From positions 1,550,001-1,614,000 of the forward strand of contig NZ_CP046452.1 of assembly GCF_009734385.1 (NCBI RefSeq): a stretch of 64,000 bases of DNA, written 5' to 3'. The notes beneath the pieces were generated by a model. It searched no databases. It was not told the DNA's origin and was given only the letters and a program-made list of their open reading frames with translations. The position numbers and the translations under genes were made by a program. This DNA comes from Corynebacterium kalinowskii. GTDB lineage: Bacteria; Actinomycetota; Actinomycetes; Mycobacteriales; Mycobacteriaceae. Of the stretch, positions 16,118 to 23,394 are shown in pieces. The stretch's first letter is position 1. Each line of letters begins with the position of its first letter.

Positions 16118-16480
16118 CTACCGCCCCATCAACCGGTCAGTTTCCCGGCGTTCCCGTTTGGTTGGCCTACCAGCTCCTCGATCGCGTCGGGGCATAGACA
16201 GAATCAATTCCTTCGGCGGCGGTGGAGGCGAATGATCAACATAACAAGTGCGCGCGATGGCGGCCCCAACTCGCTTCTTCAAGGTCTGGACAACCTCGAC
16301 GTCCCATTGTTTGTGATCGACCCAGACCCGCACACGATCACCTGGAACGACATTTTGAGAAGGCTTAACTGCGACACCATTGAGCTTCACGTGGCCCGCT
16401 TTGCATGCTTCGGCCGCAGCGGAGCGAGTCTTGACAATGCGGACAGCCCACACCCAAGCGTCTATTCGAACGGATTCCAC
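16118..16480 (-). CDS. RNA-binding S4-domain protein (Hsp15-like)
   Basis: 120-residue protein. Residues 4-60 form an S4 RNA-binding domain: RIDAWVWAVRIVKTRSAAAEACKAG then HVKLNGVAVKPSQ and GDRVRVWV, like the heat-shock protein Hsp15/HslR family that binds stalled 50S ribosomes. The C-terminus is Lys/Arg/Pro-rich (PPPPPKEL ... GRPTKRERRETDR). I place the start at the GTG at 16480, eight bases after the upstream gene's TAG, because a longer frame from a TTG at 16513 would overlap that gene by 26 bases. Last of a reverse-strand run of small genes. Role in RNA or ribosome quality control inferred from family. Confidence 0.85.
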   Translation of the reverse strand: MESVRIDAWVWAVRIVKTRSAAAEACKAGHVKLNGVAVKPSQNVVPGDRVRVWVDHKQWDVEVVQTLKKRVGAAIARTCYVDHSPPPPPKELILSMPRRDRGAGRPTKRERRETDRLMGR

Positions 16481-16487
16481 CCGCGGC

Positions 16488-16718
16488 CTAGTATTCGTCG
16501 CGGTGATTAACAATCCTCTGCACGCGTCGGTAGTTCACGAAACCGCCAACCACGGCAACAATCAACCCAAGGACCAAGAAGACTGGATCAATGAGCATCC
16601 ACAGCGCCACGCCACCGAGCAGACCACTAGCGACGGCAAGTGCACCGTTCCTGCTGTACTTACGGACTGCTGCCTTGCGCTGCTCAATTGGGTTGCGTGG
16701 GTATGGTTGCATCGTCAT
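16488..16718 (-). CDS. Small two-pass membrane protein
   Basis: 76-residue protein. A basic N-terminus (RNPIEQRKAAVRKYSRNG) is followed by two hydrophobic segments, about residues 26-44 and 47-62, and a charged C-terminal tail. Topology suggests both ends inside. No known motif; a small corynebacterial membrane protein of unknown function. It starts 10 bases after the YigZ-like gene ends and is followed after seven bases by the S4 gene. A TAAAAT hexamer, whose TAA is the YigZ stop codon, ends seven bases before the ATG. Confidence 0.75.
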   Translation of the reverse strand: MTMQPYPRNPIEQRKAAVRKYSRNGALAVASGLLGGVALWMLIDPVFLVLGLIVAVVGGFVNYRRVQRIVNHRDEY

Positions 16719-16725
16719 AGGGTCG

Positions 16726-16731
16726 ATTTTA
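16726..16731 (-). promoter_or_regulatory. Putative -10 (TAAAAT) of small membrane gene, on YigZ stop
   Basis: Reverse-strand TAAAAT at 16731-16726 contains the upstream stop codon TAA and ends seven bases before the ATG at 16718, the leaderless arrangement found elsewhere in the window. Confidence 0.4.
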
Positions 16732-17376
16732 GCAGTGGACCTCTATCCATTCTGTGCCGATCAATTTGGCGTCGATAAGCCCTTGCGTGGCTTCTGCAAG
16801 GAAGGCATCAAGTCGGCCCCGCTGCCCGGGCTCGAGCCCGACCGTCATGTCCACCCGGGCGCCATAGGCCGTATCCACAACGCTGAATCCGCGACCACGG
16901 AGATCGGCCTCGATGCGCCCGGCAATGGAATGGTCCAAGCTGACCAAATACAACTCCCGGCGCGCCCGGTCAACGCACCGGACAGAGGCGAGTGCGGACG
17001 TGACGGATTCGGAATACGCGCGTACGAGTCCGCCGGTTCCCAGTTTGATGCCACCGAAATAGCGGACACTAACGGCGACGATATCCAGCAGCCCGCTACC
17101 ACGCAGAACGTCGAGCATGGGTAGTCCTGCAGTGCCGGAGGGTTCCCCGTCGTCATTGGATCGCTCGATGGGGTTGGCATCATCGACGTGGTAGATAAAC
17201 GCGCTGCAGTGGTGGCGCGCATCCGGATACTGACGCTTTAGGGAGGCAACGAACTCACGTGCGCTGGCTTCGTCGGTGGCACGGGTGACAAATCCCAGGA
17301 ATGTCGATCGCTTGATATCGAGTTCGCTGGTAAATATTTCGCCTGCAATTGGGCGACGATAGATGTTGTCGATCAA
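16729..17376 (-). CDS. YigZ/IMPACT-family protein
   Basis: 215-residue protein of the UPF0029/IMPACT family: N-terminal domain with KRSTFLGFVTRATD, then HHCSAFIYHVDD, SNDDGEPSGTAG and VRYFGGIKLGTGGLVRAYSES, the family's signature blocks, and a ferredoxin-like C-terminal domain. Bacterial members are about 205 residues with poorly known roles (translation or stress related in IMPACT homologues). The start is placed at TTG 17376, whose last two bases overlap the GyrI-like stop (TTGA), rather than longer GTG starts that would overlap that gene by 130 bases. Part of a reverse run with overlapping ends. Confidence 0.86.
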   Translation of the reverse strand: MIDNIYRRPIAGEIFTSELDIKRSTFLGFVTRATDEASAREFVASLKRQYPDARHHCSAFIYHVDDANPIERSNDDGEPSGTAGLPMLDVLRGSGLLDIVAVSVRYFGGIKLGTGGLVRAYSESVTSALASVRCVDRARRELYLVSLDHSIAGRIEADLRGRGFSVVDTAYGARVDMTVGLEPGQRGRLDAFLAEATQGLIDAKLIGTEWIEVHC

Positions 17377-17831
17377 GACACTGCGCAGAAAAGATCCGTG
17401 CGGATGGTGGTGGGATCCATATTTGGTTCCGGCATGGTGACATAGCTCTCCCAGCACGGTCCCGCGACGGATAGCCCCTGACCTGCAACGTGACTCACGA
17501 ACTCGGCCCAAGCCAACGGCAAACCATCAAAGCTACCCCAGTACTGTGCAGAAGCGATCCGGCCGGCGGGCAATTCGGAAGCCACTAGGTTCTCATCGGG
17601 AGACTGTAAAACCCCAGGGAAGCCGATCTCGATGTCCAGGGTGTCTTCCATGCGCAAATACAGGCCAAACGGCGGACCGGAGGGCGCCACAACTCCCTCG
17701 GCGATGGCCGCGTGGAAGCGGGCGAAGGTGGCGTCGAAAAGCTCAGGCAGGTGCGTCGCCGCAACTTCCGCGCGCTTAACGACGACCGTCGGTACCGCAG
17801 GGGCATCCAGAAGCTGGAACTCAGTGATCAT
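17373..17831 (-). CDS. GyrI-like/AraC effector-binding domain protein
   Basis: 152-residue stand-alone small-molecule binding domain of the GyrI-like SHS2 type. Seen: AVPTVVVKRAEVA near the N-terminus, GPPFGLYL (the family's glycine-rich strand), LDIEIGFPG, LPAGRIASAQYWGSF and WESYVT near the C-terminus, all in the order of the family's fold. No DNA-binding part is fused, so it may be a ligand carrier, enzyme-like hydrolase or antitoxin-like protein. The ATG at 17831 overlaps the upstream gene's stop by 11 bases; the stop overlaps YigZ's start. Its role is not established. Confidence 0.85.
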   Translation of the reverse strand: MITEFQLLDAPAVPTVVVKRAEVAATHLPELFDATFARFHAAIAEGVVAPSGPPFGLYLRMEDTLDIEIGFPGVLQSPDENLVASELPAGRIASAQYWGSFDGLPLAWAEFVSHVAGQGLSVAGPCWESYVTMPEPNMDPTTIRTDLFCAVS

Positions 17832-18300
17832 TCCCCAAGAATACCAAGGAGCGCTCGTACCCCTGCGCCACCGAATCACCAGGAGCTACCACAATGATCT
17901 CCCCCGCCTCCGCCAAAGCAGGATTGGCTCGGACCGCATAAACGCCATGGCTCGGGCGGCGATCGAAATCGAGGGCGACCTGCAAACTGCGAGCAAGCCA
18001 TTGACGGGTGTCCGGGTCCGCACAGAAAATTGCGAGCTTTCCCGGAGCGCTGCGGTATGCCTTCACCAGCTCAGCCAGACGCTGGGTGTCGCGCTGTTTC
18101 CATTGGCTAGCTGGGTCCATGACCAGGCCAATCAGGGTTCGCAGTTGTTTGGAGGTGGTGCTTCCCGAGTCGCGCCCCTGCAGCAGAGACGTGGCGGCCG
18201 CAACGAAAGACGTGACGGATTGTGCGAGACGCTCGCGGAGCATGGCTTTGTCTGACTTCGTGATATCGAGTCGATCCAGTATCTCTGATTCTGGGCTCAT
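17821..18300 (-). CDS. Hypothetical protein of reverse-strand operon
   Basis: 159-residue soluble protein, helix-rich in the first half (ILDRLDITKSDKAMLRERL), ending in an alpha/beta half with KLAIFCADPDTRQWLARSL and ALAEAGEIIVVAPGD. The second half looks like a TIR- or Rossmann-type sensor strand pattern, but no motif is decisive. The start is the ATG at 18300, 63 bases from the divergent treZ start. It overlaps the GyrI-like gene by 11 bases, so it is probably the first gene of that run. Function unknown. Confidence 0.7.
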   Translation of the reverse strand: MSPESEILDRLDITKSDKAMLRERLAQSVTSFVAAATSLLQGRDSGSTTSKQLRTLIGLVMDPASQWKQRDTQRLAELVKAYRSAPGKLAIFCADPDTRQWLARSLQVALDFDRRPSHGVYAVRANPALAEAGEIIVVAPGDSVAQGYERSLVFLGNDH

Positions 18301-18350
18301 GGCAATCAGTGTCCCACGCGTGAGCGGGTGCTGCCAGGCGAGAAAATGGT

Positions 18351-18356
18351 TAGCCT
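18351..18356 (+). promoter_or_regulatory. Putative -10 (TAGCCT) of treZ, leaderless
   Basis: TAGCCT ends seven bases before the treZ ATG at 18364, in the short 63-base divergent gap; no Shine-Dalgarno is seen. It supports the chosen start over the longer in-frame ATG at 18328. Confidence 0.42.
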
Positions 18357-18363
18357 GGTAGTT

Positions 18364-20079
18364 ATGTCTGTTTTCGAAGTCTGGGCTCCCAACGCAATCG
18401 ATGTCCGTCTTGAGGTCGATGGAACCTCCCATGTGATGACCGCGCGCGACGGCGGCTGGTGGGCGAGCGCAGTCGAACAGGTCCCGGGCCAGCGCTATGG
18501 TTTTAGCCTTTTCGACGGCCACAACTGGTCTCAACTAGTTCCCGACCCTCGTACCACTGAGCAGCCTGACGGTGTTCATGGGCTGTCTATGGTCAGTGAC
18601 CGTGGCTTCAAGTGGACGGACCATGAGTGGACCGGCCGTGTGTTGCCTGGTCAAGTGCTCTATGAACTGCATGTGGGCACGTTTACGCCGGAAGGAACCT
18701 TCGCCGGGGTCATTGAGAAGCTGGATTATTTGAAGGAACTGGGTGTCACCACCATCGAACTCATGCCAGTGCAGCCCTTCAGCGGCGATCGGAACTGGGG
18801 CTACGACGGAGTTCAGTGGCACGCGGTGCACGAAGGCTACGGCGGGCGCCACGGTCTGAAGGAGCTGGTCAACGCTGCCCACAATGCTGGCCTCGCGGTG
18901 GTCATGGACTGCGTGTTCAACCACTTCGGCCCCGAGGGAAACTACAACGGCATGTTTGGGCCCTACACCCAAGCCGGCAGCACCCCGTGGGGCGACATTG
19001 TCAACCTCAGTGGCTTCGGTTCGGATGCGGTGCGAGCCTATATCCATGATGCTGTGCGGATGTGGTTTGAGGAGTTTCACGTGGACGGCATCCGGCTCGA
19101 CGCTGTCCAAACGCTCTGGGATCCCGGTGCCATTCATCTGTTGGAACAGCTCACCTATCTAAAGAACGAAATCGAAGCGACCACGGGCATTCCCAGAGTG
19201 TTGATCGCCGAATCAGATCAGAACGATCCTCGTCTCGTCGGTGCCCAACAGTCAGGTGGCTACGGTTTGGACGGCCAGTGGATTGATGACATCCACCACG
19301 CCCTGCACACCCTAGTATCGGGAGAACAGCACGCCTACTACTCTGATTTTGGCACCACGGAAGTTCTTGCTACCACCATCAAGAACGTGTTCTTCCATGC
19401 CGAGACTTTTTCCACCTTCCGCGGGCGGATTCACGGCCGACGCCTGGATACGACAATCGTGCCAGCATCGAAGTTCGTCACGTACACCACCACGCACGAT
19501 CAGGTGGGTAACCGCGCGACGGGCGACCGCCCTTCGATGAACCTCTCCCCTGCCCAGCAAGTATTGAAGGCAGCAGTCATTTACAGCTTGCCGTTTACTC
19601 CGATGCTGTTCATGGGCGAAGAGTTCGGCGCCACAACCCCCTTCGCCTTCTTCGTCTCACACACCGATCCGGAGCTGCTGCGACTCACCCGTGAGGGCCG
19701 CCTGAATGAATTCAAGCGCAGCGGATGGTCGCCAGAAGAGGTTCCGGACCCTGGTGAGGAAAGCACATTTCTTGCCTCGAAACTCGACTGGTCCTTTGAC
19801 TCGGACCAGCAGCAGATTCTTGAGGCCTATCGGATCTTGCTGCGACTGCGCCGCGAGCTGCGCCTAGCGCGCCCGTACCTCGAACACCTCGAGGTACAGT
19901 ACGACGAACACTGGCTGATGTTCAGCCACGAAGACGTAGCATTCGTGGCCAACTTCTCAGCCGATCCTGTGACGGTTCCGGTCGGTGGCGAGCTCGTCTA
20001 CACCTTTACCGCGCCTCAGGTCGGAGAGGAAGAGACGGTGCTCGACGCCTGGGGTTTCGCGCTGATCAAACTAGGTTAA
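18364..20079 (+). CDS. treZ: Maltooligosyl trehalose trehalohydrolase
   Basis: GH13 enzyme (571 residues) releasing trehalose from maltooligosyl trehalose. Motifs: N-terminal CBM48 (FEVWAPNAIDVRLEVDG), VVMDCVFNHFGPEGN, VDGIRLDAVQTL (nucleophile Asp), VLIAESDQNDPR (acid Glu) and YTTTHDQVGNRATGDR (region IV). LFMGEEFGATTPFAFF follows, typical of TreZ. Start at ATG 18364 (SVFEVWAPN) because an upstream -10 is seven bases away. Its TAA overlaps the convergent ilvA stop by nine bases. Completes the TreX-TreY-TreZ route, although three unrelated small-gene groups separate it from treY. Confidence 0.96.
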   Translation: MSVFEVWAPNAIDVRLEVDGTSHVMTARDGGWWASAVEQVPGQRYGFSLFDGHNWSQLVPDPRTTEQPDGVHGLSMVSDRGFKWTDHEWTGRVLPGQVLYELHVGTFTPEGTFAGVIEKLDYLKELGVTTIELMPVQPFSGDRNWGYDGVQWHAVHEGYGGRHGLKELVNAAHNAGLAVVMDCVFNHFGPEGNYNGMFGPYTQAGSTPWGDIVNLSGFGSDAVRAYIHDAVRMWFEEFHVDGIRLDAVQTLWDPGAIHLLEQLTYLKNEIEATTGIPRVLIAESDQNDPRLVGAQQSGGYGLDGQWIDDIHHALHTLVSGEQHAYYSDFGTTEVLATTIKNVFFHAETFSTFRGRIHGRRLDTTIVPASKFVTYTTTHDQVGNRATGDRPSMNLSPAQQVLKAAVIYSLPFTPMLFMGEEFGATTPFAFFVSHTDPELLRLTREGRLNEFKRSGWSPEEVPDPGEESTFLASKLDWSFDSDQQQILEAYRILLRLRRELRLARPYLEHLEVQYDEHWLMFSHEDVAFVANFSADPVTVPVGGELVYTFTAPQVGEEETVLDAWGFALIKLG

Positions 20080-21375
20080 GAAGTCATACTCCGGGGTTCC
20101 GGGGCGCAGCTGCTGGCAGTAGATCTTTGACACCGCCATGCGCTCCAGCAGTGCCTCAAGGTCGCTCGCACGGCCCAGTTGGACACCGACGAGCGCTGCA
20201 CCAGTATCGCGATTGTTACGTTTCAAATACTCGAAGCGAGTGATGTCATCGTCTGGGCCGAGGACCTCGTTGAGGAAGTGGCGCAGCTGGCCTGGCTCCT
20301 GTGGGAAATTCACGAGGAAGTAGTGCTTGAGCCCCTGATGCACCAGCGAGCGCTCGACGATCTCGTTGTAGCGCAACACATCGTTGTTGCCGCCTGAGAT
20401 GATGCAGACGATCACCTGGCCGGGTGCAATTGGCATGGTTTTCAGAGCAGCAACGCTGAGCGCACCTGCGGGCTCAGCTACGATGCCCTCGTTTTGATAA
20501 AGATCCAGCATTTCGGTGCAGACGGCGCCTTCGGAAATGGCCATCATGTGCAGTCGGGACCGCTGTTTGTCCACCACCTGGTAGGTGAAATTGCCCACCC
20601 GTTTGACGGCAGCACCATCGACAAAGGGATCAATGTCCTTGAGGGTTACTGGACCGTTGTTTTCCAGTGCCGCTTGCATGGAGGCGGCGGTGAGTGGCTC
20701 GGCACCAATGACGGCGGTGCGCGGGGACATGTCGTGCAGGTAGGACAGCACACCGGCCAGCAGCCCGCCTCCGCCTACTGGCACGACGACGGCATCCGGG
20801 TGTTTACCGGTAGCCGAAAGCTGCGACAGGATCTCGGCAGCTACCGTGCCCTGGCCGATGATGGTATCGCGGGCGTCGAACGGCTCCACCATGGTCGCTC
20901 CGGTGCGCTCGGCGTCCTCATGCGCTGCAGCGGAGGCTTCATCAAAGTTGGCGCCGGCCAGCTTCAGCTCCACCCACTCTTTGCCGTGGACCAGGATCCG
21001 GCTGAGTTTCTGCTTTGGAGTGGATTCAGGCACATAGATGCGCCCCTTGATACCGAGTGCGTTGCACGCGTAGGCCACGCCTTGCGCGTGATTGCCCGCG
21101 GAAGCGGCAACAATGCCTGCTGCGCGCTGCTGCTCGTCGAGCTGGACGATGTTGTTGTAGGCACCGCGAATCTTGTAGGAGCGCACGTCTTGCAGGTCTT
21201 CGCGCTTCAAGTACACCTGGGCACCGGTGGCTTCGGAAAGTCGGGGGCAAAACTGCAGCGGCGTGGGGGCGATCACGGTGGAAATTCGCGCCTGCGCCAG
21301 TTGAATGTCAGCCGCACGGATTGCGGAGATTTCTGCTGGTTGAGCTTTATTTTCCAGTTTTTCGTGATCAGTCAT
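20071..21375 (-). CDS. ilvA: Threonine dehydratase, biosynthetic type
   Basis: PLP enzyme deaminating threonine to 2-oxobutyrate, first step towards isoleucine. 434 residues with catalytic domain and C-terminal ACT-like regulatory part. Motifs: VYLKREDLQDVRSYKIRGAY (PLP lysine in the KIRGA context), SAGNHAQGVAYAC, VVPVGGGGLLAGV, and GGNNDVLRY; C-terminal regulatory residues FLVNFPQEPGQLRHFLNEVLG are typical of the actinobacterial IlvA, which has a shorter regulatory domain than the two-lobed E. coli enzyme, and is feedback-inhibited by isoleucine. Its -10 (TAGAAT) ends six bases before the ATG. Convergent with treZ. Confidence 0.97.
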   Translation of the reverse strand: MTDHEKLENKAQPAEISAIRAADIQLAQARISTVIAPTPLQFCPRLSEATGAQVYLKREDLQDVRSYKIRGAYNNIVQLDEQQRAAGIVAASAGNHAQGVAYACNALGIKGRIYVPESTPKQKLSRILVHGKEWVELKLAGANFDEASAAAHEDAERTGATMVEPFDARDTIIGQGTVAAEILSQLSATGKHPDAVVVPVGGGGLLAGVLSYLHDMSPRTAVIGAEPLTAASMQAALENNGPVTLKDIDPFVDGAAVKRVGNFTYQVVDKQRSRLHMMAISEGAVCTEMLDLYQNEGIVAEPAGALSVAALKTMPIAPGQVIVCIISGGNNDVLRYNEIVERSLVHQGLKHYFLVNFPQEPGQLRHFLNEVLGPDDDITRFEYLKRNNRDTGAALVGVQLGRASDLEALLERMAVSKIYCQQLRPGTPEYDFLT

Positions 21376-21381
21376 GGACTT

Positions 21382-21387
21382 ATTCTA
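21382..21387 (-). promoter_or_regulatory. Putative -10 (TAGAAT) of ilvA, leaderless
   Basis: Reverse-strand TAGAAT is six bases from the ilvA ATG at 21375. No Shine-Dalgarno lies between. Leaderless start is inferred. Confidence 0.45.
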
Positions 21388-21532
21388 CCGCGCCAGTCGA
21401 TCCATATAGTGAGATGGGTGTCTCATTCCGCAAATTAACCCGCCATTCACCCTGTAGATACATCAACGTTAACCGCCTACTACATACTTACCAATCGTTA
21501 TCATCCGTTTATATGCAGGAGATTGAAAAATC

Positions 21533-23314
21533 GTGAAGACCCGCTTCGGCGCCATCGCCACCGCCTTGGCCGCCAGTGCCACCCTCATGCTGACCTCTAC
21601 CGCTCAGGCGGCCATCGTTGCAGCGCCTATCACCCAAATCGCCGCAGGTGCCACCATCACCGATATCAAGCCGATCGGCACGCACGAGACTGGCGTCTTC
21701 GAAAAGTCTGCTGCGGAAATCGTCGTCTACCACGCCGCCTCCAAGCGCCTCATGGTAGTTAACGCCCTCTCCGGTTCCATCACTGTCCTGGATGCGTCCG
21801 ACCCAACGAAGCTCACCGAGCTGCACACCGTCTCCGCTGGCGCAGGCACCACTGTCAACTCCGTAGCTGTGCGTGCCGACGGCCTCGCCGTTGCAGCCGT
21901 CGAACCTGAGAACAAGACCGACAACGGCTCCGTCATTTTCTTTGACGCTGCTGGCAAGGGTGAAATCCTCGGATCCCTGCCAGTGGGCGCTCTCCCAGAC
22001 ATGGTCACCATTTCTGAGGACGGCAAATACGCTCTCGTCGCCAACGAAGGCGAGCCAGCCGTAGACTACTCCGTCGACCCTGACGGCTCCGTCTCCGTCA
22101 TCACCTTGCCAAAGAACCTCGCAGCAGCCACCGAGGTCAACACCGCTACCTTCGACGCATTCGAAGGCAAGCTCCCAGAAGGCGTGCGCGTCTTTGGCCC
22201 AAAGGGCACCGATGTACAGAACCTGGAGCCTGAGTACATTTCCACCAAGGACGGCAAGGCTTACGTGACGCTGCAGGAGAACAACGCCGTGGCTGTCATT
22301 GATATCGCTACCGCGACCGTCGAAAAGCTCCTGCCACTGGGCACGGTCGATCACTCCGTGGTCCCGTTCGACTTCTCCGATAAGGACGGCAAGGTCGAGC
22401 TGCGCAACGCTCCAGTCAAGGCCCTGCTGCTTCCTGACGCCATCGGCACCTACACCGCTGGCGGCCAGACCTACTTCGTCACCGCCAACGAGGGCGATTC
22501 TCGCGACTGGGATGGCTACTCTGAGGAAAAGCGCGTCGCCAAGCTGAAGCTGTCTGAAGGCTTCCAGGGCCTGACCGCTGAGGAAATCGAAGCCCTCCAG
22601 GCCGAAGAGAATCTGGGCCGCCTGAAGGTCACCACCTCCCTAGGCAAGAACGACGCCGGCACCTACGATGAGCTCTACGCCTTCGGTGGCCGCGGCTTCT
22701 CGATCTTCGATGCCGAGGGCAACCGAGTCTTCAACTCCGATGCCCAGTTCGAAGAGATCCTCTCCGGCATTGACGGCGTGCTGTTCAACTCCGACCACAC
22801 CGAGAACACGCTCGACGACCGCTCAGATGACAAGGGCCCAGAGGCTGAAGGCCTGGCCATCGGCAAGATCGGCGACCGTACCTTTGCCTTCATCGGCCTG
22901 GAGCGCGTCTCCGGCGTCATGATCTACGACATCACCGATCCGTCCGCCGCGAAGTTCGAGGCCTACATCAACAACCGCGACTTCACCGCCGACCCAACCA
23001 CCGCTGCTGCTGGCGACCTCGGCCCAGAAGGCCTGACCTTCATCCCAGCTGCGCAGTCTCCAAACGGCAAGCCACTACTCGCCGTCGGCAACGAGGTCTC
23101 TGGCAGCACCACTGTCTACGAGATCACCGCGCCAGTAGTCGAGCAGAAGGAAGAGTCCTCCTCGAGCTCTTCTGATGGCTCCTCCACCGGCTCTTCCTTC
23201 GGTATCTTCGCAGCCATCCTCGCTGTTCTGGGTGTGGCCGGAGCTGCCATCCAGCACATCCCTGGCCTGCACCAGCAGATCATCGACATGATCCACCGCG
23301 CAATGGGCAAGTAA
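21533..23314 (+). CDS. Secreted beta-propeller protein, choice-of-anchor I type
   Basis: 593-residue exported protein. An N-terminal signal peptide (about residues 1-26, cleavage near AQA-AIVA) is followed by blade-like repeats of the beta-propeller type, often called choice-of-anchor I or alkaline-phosphatase-like: SAAEIVVYHAASKRLMVVNA, GTTVNSVAVRADGLAVAAV, DMVTISEDGKYALVANEGEP, and YFVTANEGDSRDWDGY. A Ser-rich linker (residues 538-557) precedes a hydrophobic C-terminal segment (FAAILAVLGVAGAAI) and a short charged tail, so it is probably membrane anchored with the propeller outside. GTG start with AGGAG 10 bases upstream. Probable surface protein; catalysis unproven. Confidence 0.82.
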   Translation: MKTRFGAIATALAASATLMLTSTAQAAIVAAPITQIAAGATITDIKPIGTHETGVFEKSAAEIVVYHAASKRLMVVNALSGSITVLDASDPTKLTELHTVSAGAGTTVNSVAVRADGLAVAAVEPENKTDNGSVIFFDAAGKGEILGSLPVGALPDMVTISEDGKYALVANEGEPAVDYSVDPDGSVSVITLPKNLAAATEVNTATFDAFEGKLPEGVRVFGPKGTDVQNLEPEYISTKDGKAYVTLQENNAVAVIDIATATVEKLLPLGTVDHSVVPFDFSDKDGKVELRNAPVKALLLPDAIGTYTAGGQTYFVTANEGDSRDWDGYSEEKRVAKLKLSEGFQGLTAEEIEALQAEENLGRLKVTTSLGKNDAGTYDELYAFGGRGFSIFDAEGNRVFNSDAQFEEILSGIDGVLFNSDHTENTLDDRSDDKGPEAEGLAIGKIGDRTFAFIGLERVSGVMIYDITDPSAAKFEAYINNRDFTADPTTAAAGDLGPEGLTFIPAAQSPNGKPLLAVGNEVSGSTTVYEITAPVVEQKEESSSSSSDGSSTGSSFGIFAAILAVLGVAGAAIQHIPGLHQQIIDMIHRAMGK

Positions 23315-23328
23315 ACCCTGCGGAATCT

Positions 23329-23380
23329 GGAAAAGCAGACTGTAGGAAATCTCCTTCTCCTACAGTCTGCTTTTCCATTT
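23329..23380. terminator. Bidirectional terminator, 19-base perfect stem
   Basis: Arms GGAAAAGCAGACTGTAGGA (23329-23347) and its complement (23358-23376) enclose a 10-base loop; T-runs follow on both strands, which suits the convergent secreted-protein and dnaE genes. Confidence 0.95.
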
Positions 23381-23394
23381 TCGACACGTGCTAA

